A stretch of DNA of 64,000 bases, from NCBI RefSeq assembly GCF_000969445.1, contig NZ_JZEY01000054.1, positions 1,240,001 to 1,304,000 on the forward strand. Reading direction: 5' to 3'. The translations under genes were made by a program, and so were the position numbers. Of the stretch, positions 52,887 to 62,548 are shown piece by piece. Within the stretch, counting starts at the first letter, position 1; each line of letters starts with the position of its first letter. This DNA is from Devosia chinhatensis. GTDB taxonomy: Bacteria > Pseudomonadota > Alphaproteobacteria > Rhizobiales > Devosiaceae. The notes below the pieces were generated by a model that did not search any database, had not been told where the DNA came from, and was given only the letters and a program-made list of their open reading frames with translations.

Positions 52887-53282
52887 TCAGTCCTTCTGGC
52901 CGCTGCCGAAGCCATACATGCGGTTGGCCCATTGCAGCCCGACAATCGCACCCTTGATCGAGGGCAGGATAGCCAGCGGCAATACGATCGCCAGCGGCAC
53001 CATCGTCCAGATATAGGTGATCGGCTCCACCCGGTAGGACATGTCCATGTGCAGCATCAGGAACACGATGATGTGCCCCACGATGGTAATGGCGATATAG
53101 GGCGGAAAGTCGTCCGCGCGATGATGGTTCAGCTCTTCGCCGCACACATCGCACTGGTCCGCCACCTTGAGATAGGCGCGAAACATCTTGCCCTGGCCAC
53201 AATGCGGACACCGGCAGAGCGTGCCTCGCCACATGGCGCGGCCGACGCTGCGTTCCTCGAGAGTTTTGGCCTGATCGGTCAT
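52887..53282 (-). CDS. DUF983 family membrane protein
   Basis: A 131-residue protein with two CxxC zinc-binding pairs near the N-terminus (CRCPHCGQGKMF and CDVCGEEL) and the DUF983 hallmark DDFPPYIAITIVGHIIV, followed by two membrane helices. Function is not established. The start lies three bases after the rnr stop, so the two genes form an operon. Confidence 0.85.
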   Translation of the reverse strand: MTDQAKTLEERSVGRAMWRGTLCRCPHCGQGKMFRAYLKVADQCDVCGEELNHHRADDFPPYIAITIVGHIIVFLMLHMDMSYRVEPITYIWTMVPLAIVLPLAILPSIKGAIVGLQWANRMYGFGSGQKD

Positions 53283-53285
53283 CAG

Positions 53286-55565
53286 TTACCTCTTTCTCCG
53301 GCCCTTGGGACCGAAGCTCCTAGATGGTCCTTTGCGCAGCCGTTTTCCAGAGGGCGGATTGCCGCGTGTCCCCTCGGACAAAAGCTCGAAGCGTAACGCC
53401 CCCGCGACCGGTGCTGCCTCGAGGAGCCGCACCTGCACCTTGTCGCCCAGGGTGAACGTCTCTCCGGACCGCTCGCCGATCATGGCTTGGCGCTCAGGCA
53501 CATATCGATAGAAATCCTGCCCCAGCGTGGATGCGGGCACGAAACCGTCCGCGCCGGTTTCCGCCAGTCGGATGAAGAGGCCCGATTTGGTGACGCCCGA
53601 AACACGCCCGTCGAACTTGGCGCCGATCCGCTCGGCCAGGTACTGCGCCAAAAGCCGGTCCGACGTCTCGCGTTCCGCCAGCATCGCCCGGCGCTCCGTC
53701 GCCGAAATATGCTGGGCGATCCCGGCCAGCTTGGTCGCCTCCTGTTCGGTCAAACCGTCCGCGCCCAGGCCCAGCGCACGCACCAGCGCCCGATGCACGA
53801 TCAGGTCGGCATAGCGCCGGATGGGCGAGGTGAAATGCGCATAGCGGTCGAGGTTAAGCCCGAAATGTCCGTAATTCTCTGCCGAATACTCCGCCTGCGC
53901 CTGGCTGCGCAGCACCATCTCGCTGACCTGCTCGATATTGCCGGCCTTTCGCGCCTGCCCGAGAATGCCGTTGAAATCGGAGGCCCGCACGCTGTCTGAT
54001 TTTTTCACCGCAATGTCGAGCGAGCCGAGGAAATCGCGCAGCGCTTGCAGTTTTTCCGAGCTCGGCTCGTCATGGACCCGATAGAGCAGTTCGCTGCGCT
54101 TCTGTTCCAGCGTTTCTGCTGCCGCGACATTGGCGGCAATCATCATTTCCTCGATCAGCCGATGGGCGTCGAGGCGTTCGGGAATGTGGATGTCGCGCAC
54201 CATGCCCTTGTCATCGAGCAGGATCTTGCGCTCGGGCAGGTCGAGGTCGAGCGGCCCCCTCTGGTCGCGCGCCTTGGCCATGGCGGCATAGGCGGCCCAG
54301 AGCGGCCTCAGGATCGGCTCGAACAGCGGCCCGGTCTGGTCGTCCGGCTTGCCGTCTATGGCCGCTTGGGCCTGCTGATAGCTGAGCTTGGCTGCCGACC
54401 GCATCAGGATGCGATGGAACGAATGGCTCTTCTTGCGACCATCGGCGCCCAGCACCATGCGCACGGCCAGTGCGGCCCGCGCCACGCCTTCCTTGAGCGA
54501 ACACAGCTCGTTCGAAATGCGCTCGGGCAGCATCGGCACGACGCGGTCCGGGAAATAGACCGAATTGCCGCGCAGATACGCCTCCCGATCCAGCGCGGTG
54601 CCATGCAGCACATAAGCCGAGACGTCGGCGATCGCCACGGTGACCACAAAGCCCCCCGCATTGGCGGGATCGTCGTCTACAGTCGCATGCACCGCGTCGT
54701 CATGATCCTTCGCATCGGCCGGATCGATGGTGATAAGCGGAAGGTCGCGCCAGTCTTCGCGCCCCTTGAGCGTAGCTTCCTTGGCCTCTTCCGCCTCGCG
54801 AATGACGCTGGCGGGGAAGACGTGCGGGATTTCCAGGTTATGGATGGCGATGAGCGAGACCGCGCCTTCCGATTTCGGATTGCCGATGACATTGGTCACC
54901 CGCGCCCGGGGAATCATCAGCCGGCCCGAAAGCTTCACCTCCACCTCGACTAGATCGCCGTCGTTCGCCTTGCCCAGGTCGCCCGTCGGGATACGCATTT
55001 CCTTTTGCTTGCGATCGACCGGAATGAGGCGGGCGCCATCGTCGTCCAGCCGCACGATGCCGATATGGGCGCGGCGCGGCTTGTCCAGCACCTTCATCGG
55101 CTTGGCCGAATAATCGGGAACGACCTCTTCGCCCGCATCGATCCGCGCCAGGATGCGGTCGCCGGGCGCTGGCACCACGCGGGATTTGCTATCCACGATC
55201 ACACGGACGCGGGGACGCTCGCCTTCCTCGTCGTTCCATTGCGCCGGAAAGGCGTGCAGGTTGTCGGGGTCGGCATCGCCGGGAACGTCGAGCACCGTCA
55301 CGTGGGGCAGGGCGGCCGTGCGGCGCAGGGCCTTGCGGGTCCGCGTAATGACGCCTTCGCCTTCGAGCTCGTTCAGCATGGCCTTGAACGGCCGGCGCAG
55401 ATCGCCGCGAATGCCGAAGACCTTGGCCAGGTCGCGCTTACCCTTGATGTCGTCCTGCTCGGCTAGTGCCTCGAGCAATTGCTCGCGCGTCGGCAGGCGG
55501 TCGGCAACGGGCAGGCGCGGCCGCTTGGGCCCGGAAGTATTTTTTGTTTTGGGTGTCTTGGCCAT
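53286..55565 (-). CDS. rnr: Ribonuclease R
   Basis: A 759-residue 3'-5' exoribonuclease that degrades structured RNA in mRNA decay and rRNA quality control. It has an N-terminal winged-helix part (REQLLEALAEQDDIKGKRDLAKVFG), cold-shock domains, and an RNB catalytic domain with the metal Asp cluster ITIDPADAKDHDDAVH (about 275-290). A YAHFTSPIRRYADLIVHRAL segment follows. A C-terminal S1 domain (about 640-720) and basic tail (SFGPKGRRKR) complete the RNase R layout. DUF983 follows in the same operon. Confidence 0.95.
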   Translation of the reverse strand: MAKTPKTKNTSGPKRPRLPVADRLPTREQLLEALAEQDDIKGKRDLAKVFGIRGDLRRPFKAMLNELEGEGVITRTRKALRRTAALPHVTVLDVPGDADPDNLHAFPAQWNDEEGERPRVRVIVDSKSRVVPAPGDRILARIDAGEEVVPDYSAKPMKVLDKPRRAHIGIVRLDDDGARLIPVDRKQKEMRIPTGDLGKANDGDLVEVEVKLSGRLMIPRARVTNVIGNPKSEGAVSLIAIHNLEIPHVFPASVIREAEEAKEATLKGREDWRDLPLITIDPADAKDHDDAVHATVDDDPANAGGFVVTVAIADVSAYVLHGTALDREAYLRGNSVYFPDRVVPMLPERISNELCSLKEGVARAALAVRMVLGADGRKKSHSFHRILMRSAAKLSYQQAQAAIDGKPDDQTGPLFEPILRPLWAAYAAMAKARDQRGPLDLDLPERKILLDDKGMVRDIHIPERLDAHRLIEEMMIAANVAAAETLEQKRSELLYRVHDEPSSEKLQALRDFLGSLDIAVKKSDSVRASDFNGILGQARKAGNIEQVSEMVLRSQAQAEYSAENYGHFGLNLDRYAHFTSPIRRYADLIVHRALVRALGLGADGLTEQEATKLAGIAQHISATERRAMLAERETSDRLLAQYLAERIGAKFDGRVSGVTKSGLFIRLAETGADGFVPASTLGQDFYRYVPERQAMIGERSGETFTLGDKVQVRLLEAAPVAGALRFELLSEGTRGNPPSGKRLRKGPSRSFGPKGRRKR

Positions 55566-55742
55566 GTGTCGCGGCTTTGGGAAATTCCACCCTATGTAGG
55601 GGATCGGACCGTCTTTGCCAAATCGGCTCGCGGCCCTGGCTTATGCCGGCCAGAACGCGATCCCTGTGTGCACGTTCCGCTTTTTCCTTGTGGCATGGGC
55701 GCCCTTGACGCTACTCCTGCTCGAAAAGGGAGGCCGTAGACC

Positions 55743-56351
55743 ATGCCCGTCGAGTTCCTGTCGCTCCTGCTTGCCCTGGTGCTGGGCTACCTATCCGGCT
55801 CCATTCCGTTCGGCCTTATTCTCACCCGCGCCGCCGGCCTGGGGGATATCCGCAAGATCGGCTCGGGCAATATCGGCGCCACCAATGTCCTGCGCACCGG
55901 CAATCGCAAGGTTGCCGCCGCCACTCTTGTGCTCGATGCGCTCAAGGCCGTGGTGCCTATCCTTCTGGCCCGCTATTTCTGGGGCGAGGATGCGGCCCGC
56001 CTGGCGGCGCTCGGCGCTTTTCTCGGCCATTGTTTCCCCGTCTGGCTCGGCTTCAAGGGCGGCAAGGGTGTGGCAGTGATGATCGGTTCGCTCCTCGCCC
56101 TGGCCTGGCCCGTGGGGCTCATCTTCTGCGCGGTGTGGCTGCTCATCGCCTTTGCCCGCAAGATGTCCTCGCTGGCTGCCCTTACCGCTGCGGCCACGGC
56201 CCCGATCTTTGCCTATGTGCTGGGCAGCGAGCGCCTCGCGATCGTTGTGCTGGGTCTGGCTCTGCTGCTCTTTTTCCAGCACCGTGAAAACATTGCCCGC
56301 CTGCTCAAGGGCACCGAGCCGACCATCGGCGGCAGCAAGAAGGCCGGGTGA
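55743..56351 (+). CDS. plsY: Acyl-phosphate glycerol-3-phosphate acyltransferase PlsY
   Basis: A 202-residue membrane enzyme that begins phospholipid synthesis by acylating glycerol-3-phosphate with acyl-phosphate. The conserved motifs are [29 protein letters not shown] (glycerol-phosphate site), and [17 protein letters not shown]. About five membrane helices are visible. Its stop overlaps the GTG of dprA by 4 nt. Confidence 0.96.
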   Translation: MPVEFLSLLLALVLGYLSGSIPFGLILTRAAGLGDIRKIGSGNIGATNVLRTGNRKVAAATLVLDALKAVVPILLARYFWGEDAARLAALGAFLGHCFPVWLGFKGGKGVAVMIGSLLALAWPVGLIFCAVWLLIAFARKMSSLAALTAAATAPIFAYVLGSERLAIVVLGLALLLFFQHRENIARLLKGTEPTIGGSKKAG

Positions 56352-57481
56352 CGATGCCGGGGCGGGGGACCACGACACTCACGCCCGCCCAGCGCCTCGC
56401 CTGGTTGCGGCTGGTCCGCACCGACAATGTCGGCCCGGTCACCTTCCGCCAATTGCTCAACCGTTTCGGCTCGGCCGAAGAAGCGATCGCCGCCTTGCCC
56501 GATCTCAGCAAGCGCGCTGGCCGCCCGCTCAACGTCATCAGTCAGGCCCGCGCCGAGGATGAGATTGCCGGCCTGTCGCGCTATGGCGCGCGCCTCGTGG
56601 CCCAAGGCGAGCCCGATTACCCCTCCCATCTCAATTACATTTCCGGGGCGCCACCGCTGATCACCATGGCCGGTGGCGAAAGGCTCGACTGGCAGCGCAG
56701 CATCGGCATCGTGGGCGCACGCACCGCCTCTTCGGCCGGGGTCAAGATGACGCGCATCCTCGCCACCGACCTGGGCGCCAAGGGATACGTCGTCGTCTCG
56801 GGTCTCGCGCGGGGCATCGATACCGCCGCCCATCGCGCCGCGCTCGAAACCGGCACCATCGCGGTTCTGGCCGGGGGCTTCGACCGCATCTATCCCGACG
56901 AGAACATCCCGCTGGCCCATGACATCCTCGACAATGGCGGCGCGCTACTCACCGAAATGCCTCTCGGCTGGGAGCCGCGCGCCAGGGATTTCCCGAGGCG
57001 TAACCGGCTGGTTTCAGGTCTGTCCCTGGGGATCGTCGTCGTCGAGGCCGCCAAAAGGTCGGGTTCGCTCATCACCGCGCGCCTGGCGCTCGAGCAGAAC
57101 CGCGAGGTCTTCGCCGTGCCCGGCTCGCCTTTGGACCCGCGCGCCGAGGGAGGCAATGCGCTCATCCAGCAGGGCGCGCGCCTCATCACCTGCGCCGAGG
57201 ACATCATCGAGGGCCTGGGCAATGCCGATCCGTCGCGCACCGCCCTGTTCGATCCAGAATGGCGTCCGCCCGAGGCGTTGATGGCCGATGCTGCCCCCCT
57301 GGCCGAGACCGACAAGGCTCGGGTTCTCGAAGCCCTGTCCACGACCCCTGTGGAAGTCGATGAACTCCTGGCCCAGACCGGGATTGCCCCGACCGCCATG
57401 CAGATCGTTCTGCTCGAACTCGACCTTGCCGGCCAGATCGAATGGTCCAGCGGTCAGCTGGTCGGATTGCGTCACACCTAG
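56348..57481 (+). CDS. dprA: DNA-processing protein DprA (Smf)
   Basis: A 377-residue protein that binds incoming single-stranded DNA during transformation and loads RecA. The Rossmann-like core has [20 protein letters not shown] (about 120-140), [17 protein letters not shown] and [14 protein letters not shown], followed by [14 protein letters not shown]-terminal winged-helix (about 315-375) is present. The start is the GTG overlapping plsY (GTGA); an ATG two codons later is an alternative. Confidence 0.94.
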   Translation: MTMPGRGTTTLTPAQRLAWLRLVRTDNVGPVTFRQLLNRFGSAEEAIAALPDLSKRAGRPLNVISQARAEDEIAGLSRYGARLVAQGEPDYPSHLNYISGAPPLITMAGGERLDWQRSIGIVGARTASSAGVKMTRILATDLGAKGYVVVSGLARGIDTAAHRAALETGTIAVLAGGFDRIYPDENIPLAHDILDNGGALLTEMPLGWEPRARDFPRRNRLVSGLSLGIVVVEAAKRSGSLITARLALEQNREVFAVPGSPLDPRAEGGNALIQQGARLITCAEDIIEGLGNADPSRTALFDPEWRPPEALMADAAPLAETDKARVLEALSTTPVEVDELLAQTGIAPTAMQIVLLELDLAGQIEWSSGQLVGLRHT

Positions 57482-57484
57482 CGG

Positions 57485-58501
57485 CTAGAGAAAGACCGGC
57501 TCTTCGTGCAGGCTGACGCCGAACCGGGCGCGCACGCTGTCTTTCACATACGCGGCCAGCGCCGCCACGTCGGCCTGCTGGCCACCCCCATGATTGACTA
57601 CCACGAGAGCGTGCCGATCCGACATGCCCACCGGTCCCATACGAAAACCCTTGAGCCCGCTCTGTTCGATCAGCCAGCCGGCAGAGAGTTTCGTGCGGCC
57701 GTCGGCCTGCGGATAATTGGGCGCGGTCGGCGTTTCGGCCAGTACGCGTTGCGCCGCATCCAGTGTCACGATCGGGTTCTGGAAGAACGATCCGGCATTG
57801 GGATGAACGCGCCAGTCCGGCAGCTTGCTCGTGCGCAAGGCAATCACCCGCTCCATGACGGACTTTGGTGTCAGCTCACCGCCGGCAAGGTCGGATAGCC
57901 CCGCAAAATTGAGGTTGGGCTTCCACGCCTTGGGCAGGCACAGACGGACGGTCGTGACCACGAAGCGATCCGGCTCATGCTTGAAGACGCTGTCGCGATA
58001 GGCAAAGGCACAATCCTTGCCGTCGAAGAGACGGTCCGCCCCGGTCCGGCAATCATATGCCGTCAGCTCCGCAAAACAATCGGCCAGCTCGGCTCCGTAG
58101 GCACCGATATTCTGCACTGGCGCAGCACCGACCGTGCCGGGGATCAGGGCCAGGTTCTCGATCCCGCCAAGACCGTTCTCCACCGTCCAGGCCACGAGGT
58201 CGTGCCAGCTCTCGCCGGCCGCAGCTTCGATGAGCGTCGCCTCGTCATCGGTGCTGACGATGCGCTTGCCCTTGGTCGAGATCAGTGCCGTGATGCCGTC
58301 GAACTGGGGGGCCAGCACCACATTGCTGCCCCCGCCGAGGACCCGAACAGGCAATCCCATGTTGCTCGCGGTCTCGAACAGGCCGGCCAGCATGCCCGCG
58401 TCGCTGATCTCGACGGCAAAGCGCGATTGCGCCCGCAATGCCAACGTGTTGCGGGCGGAAAGATCGAAATCGGGAATCAGCGATACGGGCAGGTGGGTCA
58501 T
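57485..58501 (-). CDS. murB: UDP-N-acetylenolpyruvoylglucosamine reductase (E. coli-type MurB)
   Basis: A 338-residue FAD enzyme that reduces enolpyruvyl-UDP-GlcNAc to UDP-MurNAc in peptidoglycan synthesis. FAD motifs are RVLGGGSNVVL and LALIPGTVGAAPVQNIGAYG. Catalytic residues lie in FAYRDSVFK (Arg), NAGSFFQNP (Ser, proton donor) and LHEEPVFL (Glu). The length and this C-terminal layout match the type I enzyme of gammaproteobacteria. In Hyphomicrobiales murB normally sits in the division/cell-wall cluster and is type II, so this may be an additional copy. The gene is convergent with dprA. Confidence 0.92.
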   Translation of the reverse strand: MTHLPVSLIPDFDLSARNTLALRAQSRFAVEISDAGMLAGLFETASNMGLPVRVLGGGSNVVLAPQFDGITALISTKGKRIVSTDDEATLIEAAAGESWHDLVAWTVENGLGGIENLALIPGTVGAAPVQNIGAYGAELADCFAELTAYDCRTGADRLFDGKDCAFAYRDSVFKHEPDRFVVTTVRLCLPKAWKPNLNFAGLSDLAGGELTPKSVMERVIALRTSKLPDWRVHPNAGSFFQNPIVTLDAAQRVLAETPTAPNYPQADGRTKLSAGWLIEQSGLKGFRMGPVGMSDRHALVVVNHGGGQQADVAALAAYVKDSVRARFGVSLHEEPVFL

Positions 58502-58569
58502 TTGCCCCTAGACACCATTGTTGCAGGTCCAGGGGCAAGTGCCAAACGATTGGGGCCGAATTGGAGCGC

Positions 58570-59595
58570 TCAGCGCCCGCCTTCGATCTTGCGATTGCGC
58601 TGCCCGATGCCACCGGTGCCATAGGGGTAGTCCGCCATTTGCGGCGCACTGACCGCGTTGAGCCGCTCCATGTCAGCCTCGCTCAGCACCAGATCGGCGG
58701 CGCCGAGATTGTCCTTGAGCTGCTCGGCAGTTCGCGCGCCCAGGATCACCGAGGTCACTGCCGGCCGTGCCGCCGTCCAGGCCAGCGCCACCTGCGCCAT
58801 GGTCACGTCCTGTGCCTTGGCAATGTCCTCCACGGCCCCGATGATCGCCCAGGTCCGCTCCTGCGCGTTGCGCCCTTCATAGGCTTCCATGCCGCGCTTG
58901 GGGTTCTCGCCCAGGCGGGTCGCGCCTTCGGGCATCTGGTCGCGCTTGTATTTGCCCGAGAGCCAGCCGCCACCCAGCGGCGACCAGGGCAGGAGGCCCA
59001 TTCCCGCATCCTCGCAGGCCGGCACGACTTCGTGCTCGATGTCGCGCACCAGCAGATTATATTGCGGCTGCAGCGTCACCGGCGCGGCATAGCCCTGCGC
59101 ACGAGCCATCCAGACGGCCTTGGTGATATGCCAGCCGAGAAAATTGGAGAACCCGTAATAGGCGATCTTGCCGGAGCGCACCGCGTCGTCGAGAAACCGC
59201 AGGGTTTCTTCCAGCGGGGTCAGCGCGTCCCAGGCATGCATCTGGTAGAGGTCGATCTGCTCGACGCCCAGCCGCTGCAGTGACGCGTCCAGCGCCTCGC
59301 CGAGATGCTTGCGCGACAGCCCTAGGTGATTGGGGCCCTGGCCCATGGGAAAACGTCCCTTGGTGGCGATCACCAGATCCCGCAATTTCTTGCCCTTGAG
59401 CCAGCGCCCGACGATCTCCTCCGAAAGGCCCGCCGAATAGACGTCCGCCGTATCGAGGAAATTGCCACCCGCTTCGACATATTGGTCCATCAGCACAAAG
59501 GACGTGGCCTCATCGGCCTCGTCGCCGAACGTCATCGTGCCCAGGCACAGATTGGAAACGACAGCGCCGGAATTGCCGAGCTTGCGATAGTCCAT
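58570..59595 (-). CDS. Aldo/keto reductase
   Basis: A 341-residue NADPH-dependent oxidoreductase of the AKR superfamily. The start at 59595 (MDYRKLGNSGAVVSNLCLG) has GGAGG upstream; the longer open frame is unlike the family. The catalytic tetrad parts are visible: Asp in NFLDTADVYSAGLSE (with Tyr), Lys in DLVIATKGRFP, and His in DLYQMHAWD. The cofactor region reads SVILGARTAEQL. The group is close to bacterial YajO/YghZ-like reductases acting on aldehydes or ketones; the physiological substrate is unknown. Confidence 0.9.
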   Translation of the reverse strand: MDYRKLGNSGAVVSNLCLGTMTFGDEADEATSFVLMDQYVEAGGNFLDTADVYSAGLSEEIVGRWLKGKKLRDLVIATKGRFPMGQGPNHLGLSRKHLGEALDASLQRLGVEQIDLYQMHAWDALTPLEETLRFLDDAVRSGKIAYYGFSNFLGWHITKAVWMARAQGYAAPVTLQPQYNLLVRDIEHEVVPACEDAGMGLLPWSPLGGGWLSGKYKRDQMPEGATRLGENPKRGMEAYEGRNAQERTWAIIGAVEDIAKAQDVTMAQVALAWTAARPAVTSVILGARTAEQLKDNLGAADLVLSEADMERLNAVSAPQMADYPYGTGGIGQRNRKIEGGR

Positions 59596-59835
59596 CTTCT
59601 TCCTCCAGAAGTCGGTCAGGCCAGGCCCTGCCGGTGGGGCGGTCTGGACGGCATGACGATTTTCGAATGGCTGCGGCGCGGAAGGCGCCTGCTGCAAGTC
59701 TGGCATGTATGGAAGAGCCAGCGCAACCCATTGGATCACGGCCTTTGAGGTCGGGCACGGGGTCCCCGTTGACACCGGCATCGGCCTTCACCATGTTGCG
59801 CCCTCTCCAAAGACTGTTGCGGATCGGATCGCCGA

Positions 59836-62457
59836 ATGAAGGTCGTCGTCGTTGAAAGTCCGGCTAAAGCCAAGACAATCAACAAATATTTGGGCAAGGA
59901 CTACGAGGTCCTGGCCAGCTTCGGTCATATCCGCGATCTGCCGGCCAAGGACGGTTCGGTTCGTCCCGATGAAGATTTTGCCATGTCCTGGGAAGTGGAC
60001 ACGCAATCAAAAAAGCGCATTGCCGACATTGCCGGCGCGCTCAAGGGGGCCGATGGCCTGATCCTCGCCACCGACCCGGATCGCGAAGGCGAGGCTATTT
60101 CCTGGCACATTCTCGACGTGCTGCGCGCCAAGAAGGCATTGAAGAAGGATACGCCCGTCCAGCGTGTGGTCTTCAACGCCATTACCAAGGATGCGGTCAC
60201 CGCAGCCATGGCCAAGCCGCGCGATATCGACATGCCGCTGGTGGACGCCTATCTCGCCCGCCGCGCCCTCGATTATCTCGTCGGCTTCACCCTTTCGCCC
60301 ATTCTCTGGCGCAAGCTGCCGGGCTCCCGCTCGGCCGGCCGCGTGCAGTCTGTGGCCCTGCGTCTCGTCTCCGAGCGCGAAAGCGAGATCGAGCGCTTCC
60401 GGCCCGATGAATACTGGTCCGTAGAAGCCCAGCTGGCCCAGTCGGGCAAGTCCTTTGTCGCCCGCCTCTTCTCGGTCGATGGCAAGAAGACCGACAAGCT
60501 CGACGTCAAGACGGGCGAAGACGCCGCCGCGCTCAAGGCTTTGATCGAAGGCGGCCAGTTCAACGTCGCCAATGTCGAGAAGAAGCCGACAAAGCGTAAC
60601 CCCTACGCGCCCTTTACGACCTCCTCGCTCCAGCAGGATGCCTCCTCGCGCCTCGGCCTTTCGCCCAGCCGTACCATGCAGATCGCTCAGCGCCTCTATG
60701 AGGACGGCCTCATCACCTATATGCGAACCGACGCCGTGCAGATGGCCCCCGAGGGCATCGCCATGGCCCGTTCGGTGATCGGCAAATATTTCGGCGCCGA
60801 ATACCTGCCCGAGAAGGCCCGCATCTACCAGACCAAGGCCAAGAACGCGCAGGAAGCGCACGAGGCCATCCGCCCCACCGACATGTTCAAGCGGCCCGAG
60901 AGCCTCAGCCTCGATGCCGACCAGCAAAAGCTCTACGGGCTGATCTGGAAGCGCACTCTGGCCAGCCAGATGGCCTCGGCCGAGATCGATCGCACCAGCG
61001 TCGACATCGCCGTCAATGTCCCGGGCCGCGCCGTCGCCTTGCGCGCCACCGGTTCGGTCGTCACTTTCCCGGGTTTCCTCACGCTTTATGGCGTCGAGGC
61101 CCGGAGTGATGGCGAGGACGATGACAGCGACAGCCGCGAATTGCCGCCCCTCAAGGTTGGCGACAAGCCGAGCCTTGAGAAGGTCGAGATCGAACAGCAT
61201 TTCACCCAGCCGCCCGGCCGCTATACCGAAGCCAGCCTGATCAAGAAGATGGAAGAGCTCGGCATCGGCCGGCCGTCCACCTATGCGGCCACGCTGACCA
61301 CTCTCAAGGACCGCAATTATGTGCGCCTTGAGGGTAAGGCTCTGCATCCCGAGGATCGCGGCCGCATCGTCACCGCCTTCCTCGAAAGCTTCTTCACCCG
61401 CTATGTCGAATACGGCTTCACTGCCGGCCTTGAAGAGCAACTGGACCATGTTTCGGCCGGCGAACTCGACTACAAGGTGCTGCTGCGCGACTTCTGGAAG
61501 GATTTCACCGCCGCCACCGAGGAGATCAAGGACCTGCGCGTCTCCGAAGTGCTGGACGCGCTCAACGATCTGTTGGCCGATCACATCTTCCCGGCCAAGG
61601 AAGATGGCTCGGACCCACGCAAGTGCCCCACTTGCGGCACCGGCACCCTGTCGCTGAAACTGGGCAAGTTCGGCGCTTTTATCGGTTGCTCGAACTACCC
61701 CGAATGCAAGCACACCATGCAGCTGTCCGATGCGGCCTCCGGCCAGTCCTCGGATGCGGCTGCCGGTGACGGCGTCCTCGGCACCGATCCGGAATCGGGC
61801 GAGGAAGTGCACCTCAAGACCGGTCGCTTCGGCCCCTATGTACAGCTCGGCGACGGCAAGGAGCCCAAGCGCTCCTCGCTGCCCAAGGGCTGGGAACCGG
61901 CCGCACTGACGCTGGAAAAAGCGCTGCAATTGCTGTCGCTGCCGCGCGAAGTGGGCCTCCATCCGGAAACCGGCCTGCCCATCAGCGCCGGCCTGGGCCG
62001 CTATGGACCCTTCATCCTGCACGATGGCAAATATGCCAATCTTCCCGATGTGGAGGAGGTGTTCACCGTCGGCATCAACCGCGCCGTGGACCTGATCGCC
62101 CAGAAGGCAGCGGGTGGCGGCCGGGGCGGACGCGGTGCCGCCGTCGCCGCGATCCAGACGTTTGAGCACGATGGCGGCCCCATCACCGTGCGTGCCGGCC
62201 GCTACGGGCCCTATGTCAACCAGGGCAAGGTGAACGCCACGCTGCCCAAGGATGTGAAGCCCGAAGAGGTGACGCTCGAACAGGCCATCGCCATGATCGC
62301 GGCCAAGGCCGAGGCCGGCGGCGGCAAGAAGAAAGCCGCGGCGCCCAAGAAGGCCGCAGCCAAGAAGCCGGCCGCCAAAAAGACGCCCGCCAAAAAAGCT
62401 GCCCCCAAGAAGGCCGCCGCCAAGAAGATCGTCGATTCCGAAGACGTGCCGTTCTGA
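59836..62457 (+). CDS. topA: DNA topoisomerase I
   Basis: An 873-residue type IA topoisomerase that relaxes negative supercoils. The TOPRIM domain has VVVESPAKAKTINKYLG and ATDPDREGEAISWHI. The nucleophile Tyr is in GLITYMRTDAVQM (about 295). A C-terminal zinc finger is CPTCGTGTL...GCSNYPEC (about 596-622), followed by several glycine-rich topoisomerase C-terminal repeats (GRFGPYVQLGDG, GLGRYGPFILHDG, GRYGPYVNQGK). A Lys/Ala-rich tail of about 45 residues (KKAAAKKPAAKK type) probably adds nonspecific DNA binding. GC-rich hairpins follow the stop. Confidence 0.97.
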   Translation: MKVVVVESPAKAKTINKYLGKDYEVLASFGHIRDLPAKDGSVRPDEDFAMSWEVDTQSKKRIADIAGALKGADGLILATDPDREGEAISWHILDVLRAKKALKKDTPVQRVVFNAITKDAVTAAMAKPRDIDMPLVDAYLARRALDYLVGFTLSPILWRKLPGSRSAGRVQSVALRLVSERESEIERFRPDEYWSVEAQLAQSGKSFVARLFSVDGKKTDKLDVKTGEDAAALKALIEGGQFNVANVEKKPTKRNPYAPFTTSSLQQDASSRLGLSPSRTMQIAQRLYEDGLITYMRTDAVQMAPEGIAMARSVIGKYFGAEYLPEKARIYQTKAKNAQEAHEAIRPTDMFKRPESLSLDADQQKLYGLIWKRTLASQMASAEIDRTSVDIAVNVPGRAVALRATGSVVTFPGFLTLYGVEARSDGEDDDSDSRELPPLKVGDKPSLEKVEIEQHFTQPPGRYTEASLIKKMEELGIGRPSTYAATLTTLKDRNYVRLEGKALHPEDRGRIVTAFLESFFTRYVEYGFTAGLEEQLDHVSAGELDYKVLLRDFWKDFTAATEEIKDLRVSEVLDALNDLLADHIFPAKEDGSDPRKCPTCGTGTLSLKLGKFGAFIGCSNYPECKHTMQLSDAASGQSSDAAAGDGVLGTDPESGEEVHLKTGRFGPYVQLGDGKEPKRSSLPKGWEPAALTLEKALQLLSLPREVGLHPETGLPISAGLGRYGPFILHDGKYANLPDVEEVFTVGINRAVDLIAQKAAGGGRGGRGAAVAAIQTFEHDGGPITVRAGRYGPYVNQGKVNATLPKDVKPEEVTLEQAIAMIAAKAEAGGGKKKAAAPKKAAAKKPAAKKTPAKKAAPKKAAAKKIVDSEDVPF

Positions 62458-62548
62458 TCAGAGCCGAGGTCGCGGCACGCGGTGCCCGACCTCGCTATTC
62501 GGCGGGCCCGCGAAAGCGCGGGCCCATGCGTCGAGCGAGCCAGGCTCG

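Noticed and set aside
60007..62169. 720-codon open frame antisense to topA
   Set aside because: Shadow frame; no motif, while topA is complete on the other strand.
62460..62548. Terminator after topA
   Set aside because: GC-rich hairpins are present (GGGCCCGCG-AAAG-CGCGGGCCC) but no T-run follows, so I did not list an intrinsic terminator.
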